Shown one piece after another: positions 27,621 through 35,673 of a stretch of DNA of 64,000 bases. The notes under the pieces were generated by a model that saw nothing but the letters and a program-made list of their open reading frames with translations, did no database searches and was not told where the DNA came from. Made by a program: the position numbers and the translations under genes. Location of the stretch: the NCBI RefSeq assembly GCF_027594785.1, contig NZ_CP075584.1:930001-994000 (forward strand), written 5' to 3'. This DNA is from Cryobacterium breve. GTDB taxonomy: Bacteria; Actinomycetota; Actinomycetes; Actinomycetales; Microbacteriaceae. How positions within the stretch are numbered: the first letter of the stretch is position 1; the number at the start of each line of letters is the position of its first letter.

Positions 27621-28080
27621 ATGTACCACTCCGAAGGGACCCCCCACACGCTCAGTGGCTTTCCCGCTGCTGCTTCCGAATTCGTGAGCGCGCTCGACGG
27701 CAACCGCCGCCGGATCGCCGAGCGCGCCGGCGTGTCAGGAACGGAACTCCGAGCGCTTTTCCGCATCGCACGGCTGGTGTCCATCACTCCGAAAGACCTC
27801 GCCACGTACCTCGGAATGACCACGGGAGCCGTCACGGCGATCTCTCGGCGTCTGGTCGACATGGGCCTGCTCCACCGGATCGACCATCCCGGTGATCGCC
27901 GCAGTCTCTATCTGGAGCTGACTCCCCACGGACACGACATCATGGGCGAGATCCACCGCGAATTCAACGACATGTTGTCGGCCTCCACCGCGGCGCTGGA
28001 CGCCGCGCAGCTCGAGGCGTTCACCGCTGCGCTCACCTCGGTTGCCGCCGAAGTGCGGGTCAGGTCGGCGCAGGCTCTGA
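27621..28080 (+). CDS. MarR-family regulator, stop displaced by one base
   Basis: ATG 27621 follows GGAGG at six bases. The winged helix is clear: ALFRIARLVSITPKDLATYL, GMTTGAVTAISRRLVDMGLL, HRIDHPGDRRSLYLELTPHG. As written the frame does not stop but runs into the ParA gene, making one 433-codon frame. At 28072-28076 CAGGCTCTGA is probably CAGCTCTGA, which would end the protein with SAQL and a TGA at 28078-28080, a normal length of about 152 residues. The divergent arrangement suggests it regulates the rhodopsin gene or itself. Confidence 0.82.
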
Positions 28081-28109
28081 GGCCTCGCCCACTGGCCGGG
28101 GGAGGCGCG

Positions 28110-28922
28110 ATGACAACGCCGTACTATCGGAGGATGAAGGTCATCACGGTCTACAGCACCAAGGGTGGGGTCGGCAAGACGACGACGGCCGTGAACCTCG
28201 CGTGGGAGGCCTCCCGGAACTCGCGTGTCCTGCTCTGGGACCTCGACCCGCAGGGCGCCGCGACCTTCGTTCTCAACGTCAAGCCCAAGGTCAAGGGCGG
28301 CGTCAACTCGCTCGTCAGCGGCAAGACTGGAGCAGCGGCATCCGTCAAGGCCACGGCATACGAACGCCTCGACGTGCTGCCCGCCGATGAGAGCTACCGT
28401 GACCTCGACCTCGTCCTCGACGCGGCCAAGAAGTCGACCCACCGCCTCGCGCGCATCCTCGAGTCGGTGGCCAAGGACTATGACGTCGTCGTGCTCGACT
28501 GCCCTCCGGGATCGTCCCTCGTCGCGGAGAACGCCCTGCGCGCAGCCGATGTGGTGATCGTTCCACTGGTCCCGTCCCCGCTCTCGCTGCGATCGCTCGA
28601 CCAGGTGGTCTCGATCGTCACGGAGTCCGCGAAGTCCACGCCCATCCTGGCCTTCCTCACCATGGTCGATCGGCGTAAAACCGGGCACCGGGCAGCAGCC
28701 GATTCAATGCACGACGCCCGACCGGAGGTGCTCGCGATCAGCGTGCCCGCGACCGTCGTGGTCGAACGGATGGGTGCCGCACGCGCGCCGGTCGCAGCCT
28801 TCGCCCCGAACACGATTGCCGCCCGCGCCTACGAGGACCTCTGGGCCGCAGTCGCCGTGGCAGTACATCTGACGAAGCCGGCCACGAAGCCCACGAAGAA
28901 GAGCCATCCGAAGTCCCGGTGA
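28110..28922 (+). CDS. ParA/Soj-family ATPase (orphan)
   Basis: From ATG 28110, with GGGGGAGG just upstream, the product has 270 residues. It has the deviant Walker A KGGVGKTTTAV (residues about 18-28), Walker A' LLWDLDPQGAAT and Walker B VVLDCPPG. There is no ParB partner nearby, so it may position some other cargo or act in a regulatory system. A second ATG at 28134 (MKVITVYSTKGG) also follows a GGAGG but only one base away. It is the last chromosomal gene before the tRNA-Gln element. Confidence 0.88.
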   Translation: MTTPYYRRMKVITVYSTKGGVGKTTTAVNLAWEASRNSRVLLWDLDPQGAATFVLNVKPKVKGGVNSLVSGKTGAAASVKATAYERLDVLPADESYRDLDLVLDAAKKSTHRLARILESVAKDYDVVVLDCPPGSSLVAENALRAADVVIVPLVPSPLSLRSLDQVVSIVTESAKSTPILAFLTMVDRRKTGHRAAADSMHDARPEVLAISVPATVVVERMGAARAPVAAFAPNTIAARAYEDLWAAVAVAVHLTKPATKPTKKSHPKSR

Positions 28923-28994
28923 CAGTGACTGCTGCGGGGAAAGGCTGCTCCGCAGGCCGAGACCTGTCTGAGACGACCACCGGAGGCAAAAAAG

Positions 28995-29028
28995 AACCCC
29001 TGAGGCTCCGTGGGAAACTCAGGGGTTT
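28995..29028 (-). terminator. Original tRNA-Gln terminator
   Basis: A perfect 10-bp stem (AACCCCTGAG, 28995-29004, with CTCAGGGGTT, 29019-29028) is followed on the minus strand by CTTTTTT. It directly follows the displaced tRNA-Gln 3' end, so it terminated tRNA-Gln before the 30-kb insertion separated them. It also ends the ParA transcript from the other side. Confidence 0.8.
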
Positions 29029-29031
29029 AAA

Positions 29032-29077
29032 GCTGGGGTACCTGGACTCGAACCAAGAACAACTGAACCAGAATCAG
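29032..29077. repeat. Left attachment repeat with tRNA-Gln 3' remnant
   Basis: Exactly identical to 58971-59016, and different immediately outside on both sides. It comprises the anticodon-proximal to 3' segment of tRNA-Gln, left behind when the element inserted. Confidence 0.93.
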
Positions 29078-29258
29078 CGTCCTGCGTGGACCCTGCCAAG
29101 CCCTCGAGAACCCCCAGTATCCCAATGAATCATTGGGCTTGTAGGCCTCCACCCACGACATGAACCCTACTAAACCCGCTCAAACCCTTTGGGTTTTTGT
29201 CCCGTATTTGTCCCTAGAAACGAATACGGCCGGAATGTTGGTTGTGTCAACCCAAGTC

Positions 29259-29336
29259 GGACCCACTAGGGCAATCTAAGCGGGACCCACTTCGGCTGTT
29301 GCGGGGTGTCTGGGGCAACCTAAGCCGGACCCACCT
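29259..29336. repeat. Left inverted end of the IS21-type transposon
   Basis: Complementary to 33991-34068, with few mismatches. It contains GGACCCAC at 29259-29266, GGGACCCAC at 29282-29290 and CGGACCCAC at 29326-29334. Confidence 0.9.
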
Positions 29337-29379
29337 TTGCTGCTCTGGGTTGTGCGGTGTGCTCGTGGTAGGTCGCCGT

Positions 29380-30052
29380 CTAGTGGTCGTCGTCGGCTTC
29401 GCGTTCGCCGGTGAGGACCGAGACGGGAACTGTGCAGGAGTCGCCTTTCCAGGCTTCGATGCCTTCTTTGACGGCGAAGATGACTACGACAAGTGCGGCG
29501 ATGGGGTCGGCCCAGGCTCCAGCCGAACAGGGTGTTGAGAAGCAAGCCAATGAGGACGGCGCCGGAGAGGTAGGCGCAGATCAGGATCTGCTTCGAGTCG
29601 GCGATCGCCGAGGCCGAGCCAAGTTGTTGGCCGGTGCGTCGCTCGGCAAGCGAGAGGGCTGGCATGATGACCAGGCTGAGGGCAGTGAGGATGATCCCAA
29701 TGGTGCTGTGCTCGACGGTGTGGACGCCGGTGAGGGAGAGTGCGGCGTCGATGGTGACGTAGATGGCCAGGGCGAAGAACGAGATCGCGATGACACGGAG
29801 CGCTGTTTTCTCGCGCGATTCAGGGTCGCGGGCGGTGAATTGCCAGGCGATCGCGGCAGCGGAGAGGACTTCGACGATGGAGTCGAGGCCGAACCCGACG
29901 AGGGCTGCGGAGGAGGCGATGCTGCCGGCGGTGATCGCGACGACCGCTTCGATGGCGTTGTAGGTGATGGTGGCCGCGACGATCCAGCGGATTCGGCGGC
30001 GGAGGGTCAGGGTTCTGACGGATGGCGCGTCGGCCGCGTTGATGCTGGTCAT
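29380..30052 (-). pseudogene. Cation diffusion facilitator-like transporter, frameshifted
   Basis: The protein starts MTSINAADAPSVRTLTLRRR at ATG 30052, overlapping the upstream CDF gene by four bases. It has five to six helices and the motif GFGLDSIVEVLSAAAI, the metal-site helix of the cation efflux family. After LLNTLFGW the frame breaks at 29514-29518 (AGCT read as AGGCT on the plus strand). The repaired text is GWSWADPIAALVVVIFAVKE and ends at 29380, about 224 residues. It lacks a long cytosolic C-terminal domain, like short CDF-type proteins found next to CzcD. It is the last gene of the metal cassette. Confidence 0.83.
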
Positions 30053-30975
30053 TGGTGGTCTGTTCCGGTTTCGTGGGCGGCGTGGGTGGCGGGTTCGAAC
30101 TGGAAGGTGCTGTGTTCGACGTCGAAGTGCCCGACAAGGCAGGCCTGCAGCTCGTCCAGAACCTTGGGTGCGTGGCCGTCGTGGAAACATTCGTCGGCCA
30201 AAGTGACGTGGGCGGACAACGCGGGCAGCCCTGAGGTGACGGTCCAGGCGTGCAGGTCATGAATGGCGAGGACGTGGTCGGGCTCGAGCAGGTGGCCTCG
30301 GATGGCGGCGAGGTCCATTCCCTCGGGGGTGCCTTCGAGGAGTATCCGTCCGGAGTCTTTCAGTAGCCCCCAGGCCGCGTGGAGCATCAGCACGACGACG
30401 ATCAACGAGGCGATGGAGTCGGCGCGGGTGAACCCGGTGAGAAGGATCACGATCCCGGCAATGACGGTGGCGATGAACCCATAGAGGTCGGTGAGGATGT
30501 GTTGGAAGGACCCTTCGACGTTCAGGCTCGTCCGGTTCGCTTTCGCCAGGACCCAGACCGCGACGAGGTTCACGGCGACCCCAAGGAGGGCGACGAAAAG
30601 GACCGGGCCGCCCTCGACCTTGGGCGGGTCAAGAAGTCGGCGGATGGCTTCGACGGCGACGATGCCGCTGATGACGACGAGGGTGATCCCATTGACTGCG
30701 GCCGAGAGGATCTCGGCGCGTTTGAAGCCAAACGTCCACCTGGCGCTCGACGGTTTGGCGGCCAACCGGATGGCGACGAGGGAACCGGCGATCGCGGCGG
30801 CGTCTGTGAGCATGTGCCCGGCATCTGAGAGTAGAGCGAGGGAGCCGGAGATGATGGCGACAGTGACTTCGACGATCATGAACCCGACGATCAGCGCTAA
30901 AGCGATGAAGAGGTAGCGAGTGTTCGCGTCGGGGGCGGCTCCGTGGGTGTGGGACTCTGCGTGGTCGTGGCTCAC
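30049..30975 (-). CDS. CzcD-type cation diffusion facilitator (Zn/Cd/Co efflux)
   Basis: A 308-residue transporter with a histidine-rich N-terminus (MSHDHAESHTHG), six helices, metal-site helices SLALLSDAGHMLTDAAAI and HILTDLYGFIATVIAGIVI (the HxxxD-type pair), and a C-terminal metallochaperone-like domain (AIHDLHAWTVTSGLPALSAH). It exports divalent metals such as Zn, Cd or Co in exchange for protons. It is the second gene after arsR, overlapping it by four bases and the next transporter by four. Confidence 0.94.
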   Translation of the reverse strand: MSHDHAESHTHGAAPDANTRYLFIALALIVGFMIVEVTVAIISGSLALLSDAGHMLTDAAAIAGSLVAIRLAAKPSSARWTFGFKRAEILSAAVNGITLVVISGIVAVEAIRRLLDPPKVEGGPVLFVALLGVAVNLVAVWVLAKANRTSLNVEGSFQHILTDLYGFIATVIAGIVILLTGFTRADSIASLIVVVLMLHAAWGLLKDSGRILLEGTPEGMDLAAIRGHLLEPDHVLAIHDLHAWTVTSGLPALSAHVTLADECFHDGHAPKVLDELQACLVGHFDVEHSTFQFEPATHAAHETGTDHQ

Positions 30976-31388
30976 TGGTCGCCCGTTTCGGGTTCGGTGT
31001 TTTCAAGGTGCATGGCGATGGTGTGGCCGGTGTGGGTGAGACCGAGGTCGAGCAGCATGCGGACATGGCCGTCATCGAGCCGGTAGTAGGCCATCCGTCC
31101 GCGGCGAGAGACCGACACGACCCGGTGCGCGCGAAGCAGGCGCAGTGCGTGGCTGACGGAACTCTCGCTCATCAGGGTCGTCGCGGCCAGGTCACAGACA
31201 CACATTTCCCCGCCTTCGAGCAGCGACATCAGAAGACGCAACCGGCCGGGATCTCCCAGGAGGGAGAACACGTCCGCCAGCTCGACGACGTCCTCCGCCT
31301 CCGGCAGGCTTTTCCGGACGGCGGCGACCTTGTCCGGGTCGACCATTTTCAGGTCGCAGGCGTCGATGACGGTTGCTTCGGTATCCAC
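30972..31388 (-). CDS. ArsR/SmtB-family metal-responsive repressor
   Basis: A 138-residue repressor. The winged helix is MSLLEGGEMCVCDLAATTLM followed by SESSVSHALRLLRAHRVVSV and SRRGRMAYYRLDD. The alpha-3 cysteines (ELxVCDLA form, here EMCVCDLA) and the alpha-5 residues DGHVRMLLDLGLTHTGH offer both cysteine-type and D/H-type metal sites, seen in Cd/Pb and Zn/Co sensors respectively. An N-terminal cysteine (DACDLK) may also bind metal. It is the first gene of the efflux cassette, with its operator just upstream. Confidence 0.93.
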   Translation of the reverse strand: MDTEATVIDACDLKMVDPDKVAAVRKSLPEAEDVVELADVFSLLGDPGRLRLLMSLLEGGEMCVCDLAATTLMSESSVSHALRLLRAHRVVSVSRRGRMAYYRLDDGHVRMLLDLGLTHTGHTIAMHLENTEPETGDQ

Positions 31389-31397
31389 GGACTCTCC

Positions 31398-31421
31398 ACG
31401 TCTGATTAATTGTTCAGACGT
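31398..31421 (-). promoter_or_regulatory. ArsR operator
   Basis: ACGTCTGA (31398-31405) and TCAGACGT (31414-31421) are perfect inverted arms around an AT-rich 8-base centre, ten bases upstream of the arsR start. On the gene strand it reads CTGAACAATTAATCAG at the core, matching the TGAA...TCA form of SmtB/CadC sites. A TACGAT -10-like hexamer overlaps its upstream edge. Confidence 0.75.
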
Positions 31422-31468
31422 ATCGTAGCAAGAGGTTCTCCGAAGCGAGCAGCTTCTGGTGGGAATGC

Positions 31469-32272
31469 TTAGGCTCGAAGCTGCTTCGTGTGCGCGAGCC
31501 GGTAGGAATCGGTCCCGGTTTCGATGATGGTGCCCTTGAATGTCAGTCGGTCAACAATCGCGGCGCAAAGCCTGGGGTCCGTGAATGTCTTCGTCCAGCC
31601 AGAGAACGATTCATTCGAGGCGATCGCGATGGAGTTGTTCTCCTCCCGTTCCGTCAGGACTTGGAAGAGGAGTTCGGCGCCTCTGCGGTCGAGTTCCATG
31701 TAGCCGAGTTCGTCGATCATCAGCAGGTCGACCCTCCCGTAGCGGGCGATAGTCCGGGCGAGGTTCTTCTCGTCGGCGGCCTCGACGAGTTCATTGACGA
31801 GCCGAGTGGCGAGCGTGTATTTGACCCGAAACCCTTTCTCGGCTGCGGCTGTCCCGAGAGCGATGAGTAGGTGACTCTTTCCGGTGCCGGAGTCGCCAAT
31901 GAGGCAAAGCGGTTGGCCTCGGCGGACCCAGTCGCCGGTGGCCAGGGTGTTGATGGTGGCGGGGTTGATGTTCGAATTGGCGTCGAAGTCGAAATCCCCG
32001 AGCCACTTCTCCCGAGGGAACCCAGCGGCTTTCACCCGGCGGACCGAGGACCGCCGGTCGCGGTCGTCGCACTCCGCCAACAGCAACTCCGCAAGGAAGC
32101 CCTGGTAGCTGAGCTGCTCCTTCTGCGCGACGCCCGTCGCTTCCTCGACGACGGCGCGAATCGTCGGCAGCCGGAGCCGCCGACACGCCTGGTCAATGGC
32201 GGCATTCGCGGCCTCCTCGGTGAGACCTCGCCGTCTGCGGAGGGTGGTGGTGATGCTCGTCGTGGTGGTCAA
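31469..32272 (-). CDS. istB: IS21-family transposition ATPase IstB
   Basis: A 267-residue AAA+ protein of the DnaC/IstB group. An N-terminal IstA-interacting domain (about 1-100) is followed by Walker A (IGDSGTGKSH, residues about 126-134), Walker B (LLMIDELGYM) and sensor I (SIAIASNESF). IstB selects target DNA and activates the IstA transposase. Its ATG overlaps the istA stop by four bases. It is intact. Confidence 0.95.
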   Translation of the reverse strand: MTTTTSITTTLRRRRGLTEEAANAAIDQACRRLRLPTIRAVVEEATGVAQKEQLSYQGFLAELLLAECDDRDRRSSVRRVKAAGFPREKWLGDFDFDANSNINPATINTLATGDWVRRGQPLCLIGDSGTGKSHLLIALGTAAAEKGFRVKYTLATRLVNELVEAADEKNLARTIARYGRVDLLMIDELGYMELDRRGAELLFQVLTEREENNSIAIASNESFSGWTKTFTDPRLCAAIVDRLTFKGTIIETGTDSYRLAHTKQLRA

Positions 32273-33943
32273 GATCCTGTTCCCTTCTGAACAGTGGCTG
32301 CGTTTTCGGTTGGTTGCCGGTTCGGCAGGTGCGACAGCTGGTCGTAGGCGGCAACCGATGGCAACGGCCGGGTGTCGGCGGGAAGGCCGGCAATGACCGC
32401 GGCGGGGTCTGCGAGGCGACGCTGGGTAAGACTGACCACCCGTCGCTCGGGGCCACGACTTTGTTCGACGAGAGGACGGTCCAACCGGGACCCACCCAAC
32501 GCTTCGTGCCGGCGGGCCTCGACCGCGACGACATCGGCGGTAACCGCGCCGACCGTGAGCGCTGCGGTGATCCCCGCAACCACGTCTTCCGCGGCCATCG
32601 ACCGATGCAACAACAGAACGTCGATCAGGGCGCGGGTGCCGCCGGCATCACCATCGGTCTTTCGTGCCGCCGCCCAGAACGCCTCGTGAGCAGCCGTGAA
32701 CTCTCCCGTCGCTCGCGCGTGCGCAAGGGCGGTCGACCCGGGAAGAGCGCCGGGCTTGTGCTGGAGAACCTCGAGGTAGTGGTCGAGGTTCACGCTCTGC
32801 CCGTGCATCGTCACCACCCGAGGGTGCCGGGCGATCTCGGTGCGGCCATCGAAGACGACCACCTCCGACGCGCGCAGCGATACCCGGACGGGCCGGCCAA
32901 TGTAACGCGCCGGAACGGAGTAGGACGCCATTCGCACACGAACGAGGCTCGACCGGCTCACCCGCGGCGTCAGCGACAGGCCCGGCTCGAACCGTTCCGC
33001 GGTAATCGGCGCAAGCAACTGCCGTTCGAGGGCGAAGTCCTGAGCGACGGTGCGGAGGCGATCACCGATCCTGCGGTCCTCATCATCGAGGTCCCACTGA
33101 CGGACCTTCTGATTCAGGCTCCGCGAGGGAATCGACCACCGGCATCGGAGACAGGTGGGTGCGGCGGAACCGGCCGACGCCCTCAATGCCGCCCTTCTCA
33201 TGAGCGCCCTCATTACCCGGGTGGCAGTAGAACGCGTCGAATCCATAGTGCGAGCGGAAGAGCAGCCAGCGTTGATTCTCGGTGCGCTGCCTCCCGGTGC
33301 CGTAGATGACCTTCACGACGGCGTCAGTGAGGTTGTCATAGCGAATGTGCCGGGTCGGGATGCCGCCGATGTCCGCGAACGCATCGATGTGACCCTCGAG
33401 AAACGCTTCCTGCGCCTGGGTTGGATAGATCCGGTGGATCGCCTTCCCGGAGTGCGAGAGGCGGAAGGCGAACATTTGGCACTTCGTCCTCACCCCAGCC
33501 AGCACCACCCAGACCTCACCGAAGTCGACCTCCGCCTCGGCGCCCGGTGCGTGCTCTTGCGGGATAAACACCTCCGGCAGTCGGCCCGCCTCGATATTGA
33601 TCTCCGGGCGGCGTCGACGGACGTAGTCACGGACCGTTGAGTAGGACAACTCGGTCGCGCCGTGCTCCTCCGCGAGGCGGACGAAAATCCGTCTCGCCGT
33701 GTGGCGCTGCTTCCTCGGACCGTCGAGATCCTGGCCGAGCATCTCGTCGATCGCTGCCTTGAACGCGTCCAAACGCGGCGCCGAACGGACCCGCGATTTC
33801 CGGGCCGGCGGTTCCGCCTGCGCGAGGGCCTGACGGACCGTCGGCCGGCCGACGCCGTGTCTCCGGGCCAGCTCTCTAATCGAGAGGCCCTCCACGCGCG
33901 CATCACGTCGGATCCGCGCGAACAACTCCACCCGAGACTCCAT
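32269..33943 (-). pseudogene. istA: IS21-family transposase IstA, frameshifted
   Basis: From ATG 33943, with GGAGG seven bases upstream. An N-terminal helix-turn-helix (GLSIRELARRHGVGRPTVRQ) is followed by an RNase H-like DDE core (AEVDFGEV, IRYDNLTDAVV, and the glutamate in GGIEGVGRFRR) and, after the break, a C-terminal beta-barrel region (YSVPARYIGRPVRVSLRASE). The frame breaks at 33116-33120, where AGCT reads AGGCT on the plus strand. The repaired text is DSLAELNQKVRQW, giving about 557 residues. If the extra base is not real, the transposon is potentially active. Confidence 0.87.
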
Positions 33944-33990
33944 CCGAAACCTCCACCTTGAGCAACGAAAACACGTTGCAACAACGGTGT

Positions 33991-34068
33991 AGGTGGGTCC
34001 GGCCCAGGTTGCCTCGGACACCCCGCAACAGCCGAAGTGGGTCCCGCTTAGATTGCCCTGGTGGGTCC
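33991..34068. repeat. Right inverted end of the IS21-type transposon
   Basis: The partner of 29259-29336. It lies just upstream of istA and probably contains its promoter. Confidence 0.9.
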
Positions 34069-34173
34069 AAATAACCCTGCCATAGTCAGAATGTCCCCGC
34101 GCATGTGGGTTGTATGCCCACCACACACGACTTGATGCAACTATCGCTATTCCGTATCACCACCACCCGCTAG

Positions 34174-34386
34174 GTGATTCTCTACGCCCGGCACATCGTC
34201 ACCGGTCGGGCTATGGCCTCACCGGCCGAAGGCATTCCTTACGCGCCATGCGCCGGGGTCCGGCTGGAGGCGGGTGCTCCTGCACTGATCGACTTCGTGG
34301 ACGTCGACCGAGCCGTCCACTTCACCGGCGGCGTCGTGCTGGCGGTCGAGCAGCTGCCCGGACCGCCGTTCGGGCCGATGCCATGA
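34174..34386 (+). CDS. Hypothetical protein
   Basis: A 70-residue protein from GTG 34174 (VILYARHIVTGRAM). It contains a SPAEGIPYAPCAGVRLEAG segment and ends with an ATGA overlap onto the next gene, which argues that both are real and translated together. No family is recognised. It is the first gene after the IS21 element, and its promoter may have been disturbed by that insertion. Confidence 0.5.
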   Translation: MILYARHIVTGRAMASPAEGIPYAPCAGVRLEAGAPALIDFVDVDRAVHFTGGVVLAVEQLPGPPFGPMP

Positions 34387-34727
34387 TGGACGACGGCCTC
34401 GGTCCTCGGCTCGTGGACCTGTCCAGCCAAAGGGGCGTGCGTTACACGGCAGTCACCGAAAATGAATTAGTGGTCGTACGGCTCTACGTGAACGGCTCGA
34501 TCCGGTTGGGCCGCTCGGTCGCCCGTGGCAGCGCCGGCCCTCACCTGATCACTGATGGCCGGATGCAGTACGCCGGCAGGTTCGAGCTAAAAGTTGGGTT
34601 CCTGGCGTGGTGGGAGTATCGCGACCCGGACGACCAGACAGGCTCCGGCGGCGAGACCTCGGCACCTGTCCTTTGGATCGACGCAGAGCCCATGCCGGAG
34701 ATCCGGCCGGAATGGCGGGTACCCTGA
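34383..34727 (+). CDS. Hypothetical protein
   Basis: A 114-residue protein starting at ATG 34383, coupled to the previous gene. It is soluble, with VVVRLYVNGSIRLGRSVA and a tryptophan-rich LKVGFLAWWEYRDPDDQ segment, and appears beta-rich. No known domain is recognised. Confidence 0.5.
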   Translation: MMDDGLGPRLVDLSSQRGVRYTAVTENELVVVRLYVNGSIRLGRSVARGSAGPHLITDGRMQYAGRFELKVGFLAWWEYRDPDDQTGSGGETSAPVLWIDAEPMPEIRPEWRVP

Positions 34728-34746
34728 CCGTGGCAGTACCGCGCAT

Positions 34747-35046
34747 GTGCCCGGCATGGACGAACTCACAAGCACATCCACACCCGGCATCTACACTGCG
34801 ACCGGCGCAGGCACGATCGCCATTGTCGAGATCGCCGGTCCGCATGCACTAGTCGCCTGGCTGCTCCGCGAAGTCTCAGATGATGACGACGACCAAGACT
34901 CGGAATCCGAGTGGCCAGGCGGACCGATCAACGATCTAAGCCTCACCATCGGCGCGCCCGGCATCCTTCACGGCGTCGGCAATGTCGGTGACACGGAGCT
35001 CGGGATCGTACGAACCATCACAAAGCTCCGTCCGCGGGTACCCTGA
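34747..35046 (+). CDS. Hypothetical small acidic protein
   Basis: About 97-99 residues from GTG 34747 or ATG 34756. It contains AGTIAIVEIAGPHALVAWLL and an acidic stretch EVSDDDDDQDSESEW. No family is recognised. It follows the two preceding genes closely and may belong to the same transcript. Confidence 0.45.
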   Translation: MPGMDELTSTSTPGIYTATGAGTIAIVEIAGPHALVAWLLREVSDDDDDQDSESEWPGGPINDLSLTIGAPGILHGVGNVGDTELGIVRTITKLRPRVP

Positions 35047-35051
35047 CCGAT

Positions 35052-35177
35052 ATGGAGAGCGCGAAGGACAGCGAGCCGGCCAAACTGCCGGTGGATGAGG
35101 CGTGGGCAGCGGGTGTTGAGTTGCGCGGGGATGAGGTGTGGCTCGGAACCGAAGAGCTCGGGCTGGGCTCGGGCTGA
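35052..35177 (+). CDS. Hypothetical very small protein
   Basis: A 41-codon frame (MESAKDSEPAKLPVDEAWAA...) begins five bases after the preceding stop. Its composition is acidic and plausible, but length alone gives little support. Confidence 0.25.
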   Translation: MESAKDSEPAKLPVDEAWAAGVELRGDEVWLGTEELGLGSG

Positions 35178-35250
35178 GCTCGGAGGCATGAAGAAGCCCG
35201 ACCAGGCAGTGTCTTGGTCGGGCTGGATGGCAGCCGCAGTGCCGCCGGGG

Positions 35251-35523
35251 CTAACCCTCTTCCGGGTTGTAACGACCGGTCACAGGATCGATCTCTCCAG
35301 GGGCCAGTTTTGGTTCGGCGTCGTCGAAGGAATCAACGTCGACGACTGAAGCGAGCCGGTTGTAGATGGCAGCTGCAAGATCCTTTTCAGGAGATTTACC
35401 CGCTTCCCAATCGTGCAGATCGCGCAGCACTCCGACGAGCGCGTGGTGATACCCCGACGCGTCTCCGATCTCCCTAGCCTCCGAATCGATCAGTGACGCC
35501 AGGATCTCGTATTTCGTTGGCAC
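35251..35523 (-). CDS. Hypothetical small protein
   Basis: 90 residues from GTG 35523, preceded by AGAGGGG six bases away (VPTKYEILASLIDSEAREIG). The composition is helical and acidic, with HHALVGVLRDLHDWEAG. The TTG at 35541 is a less likely start. No family is recognised. Confidence 0.5.
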   Translation of the reverse strand: MPTKYEILASLIDSEAREIGDASGYHHALVGVLRDLHDWEAGKSPEKDLAAAIYNRLASVVDVDSFDDAEPKLAPGEIDPVTGRYNPEEG

Positions 35524-35611
35524 TTGATACCCCTCTAACAATTGATTCGATGACTATGACTCCCATCCTATGGACGCAGAAGGAGAGGACTGACGCAGCT
35601 GTGCACAGACA

Positions 35612-35654
35612 AAGAGAAAGGCGGCTCGGCCATCGGGTAGATGAGCGAGCCGCC
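35612..35654 (-). terminator. Hairpin terminator
   Basis: GGCGGCTCG (35620-35628) and CGAGCCGCC (35646-35654) form a perfect stem, followed on the minus strand by TTTCTCTTTG. It ends transcription of the gene at 35674-36702. Confidence 0.65.
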
Positions 35655-35673
35655 CAGAATACGCATGTTGCCT

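Larger units (their letters stand above)
29245..34082. mobile_element. IS21-family transposon carrying a metal-efflux cassette
   Basis: Long inverted ends (29259-29336 and 33991-34068, about 70 of 78 positions equal) enclose istA, istB, an ArsR regulator and two cation diffusion facilitators. The ends contain three spaced copies of a GGACCCAC-type repeat, as expected for IS21 transposase binding. If TG-CA tips are used, the element spans 29245-34082. I see no clear target duplication, so the tips are approximate. Passenger genes downstream of istB inside the ends are unusual for IS21. Confidence 0.8.

Noticed and set aside
28110..28922. Chromosome partition locus
   Set aside because: There is no ParB gene or parS-like palindromes near it; only an orphan ParA-type ATPase can be supported.
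29245..34082. Target-site duplication of the IS21-type transposon
   Set aside because: Flanks on the two sides (ending TTGGTTG and starting TAGTCAG) do not match, so no duplication is claimed.
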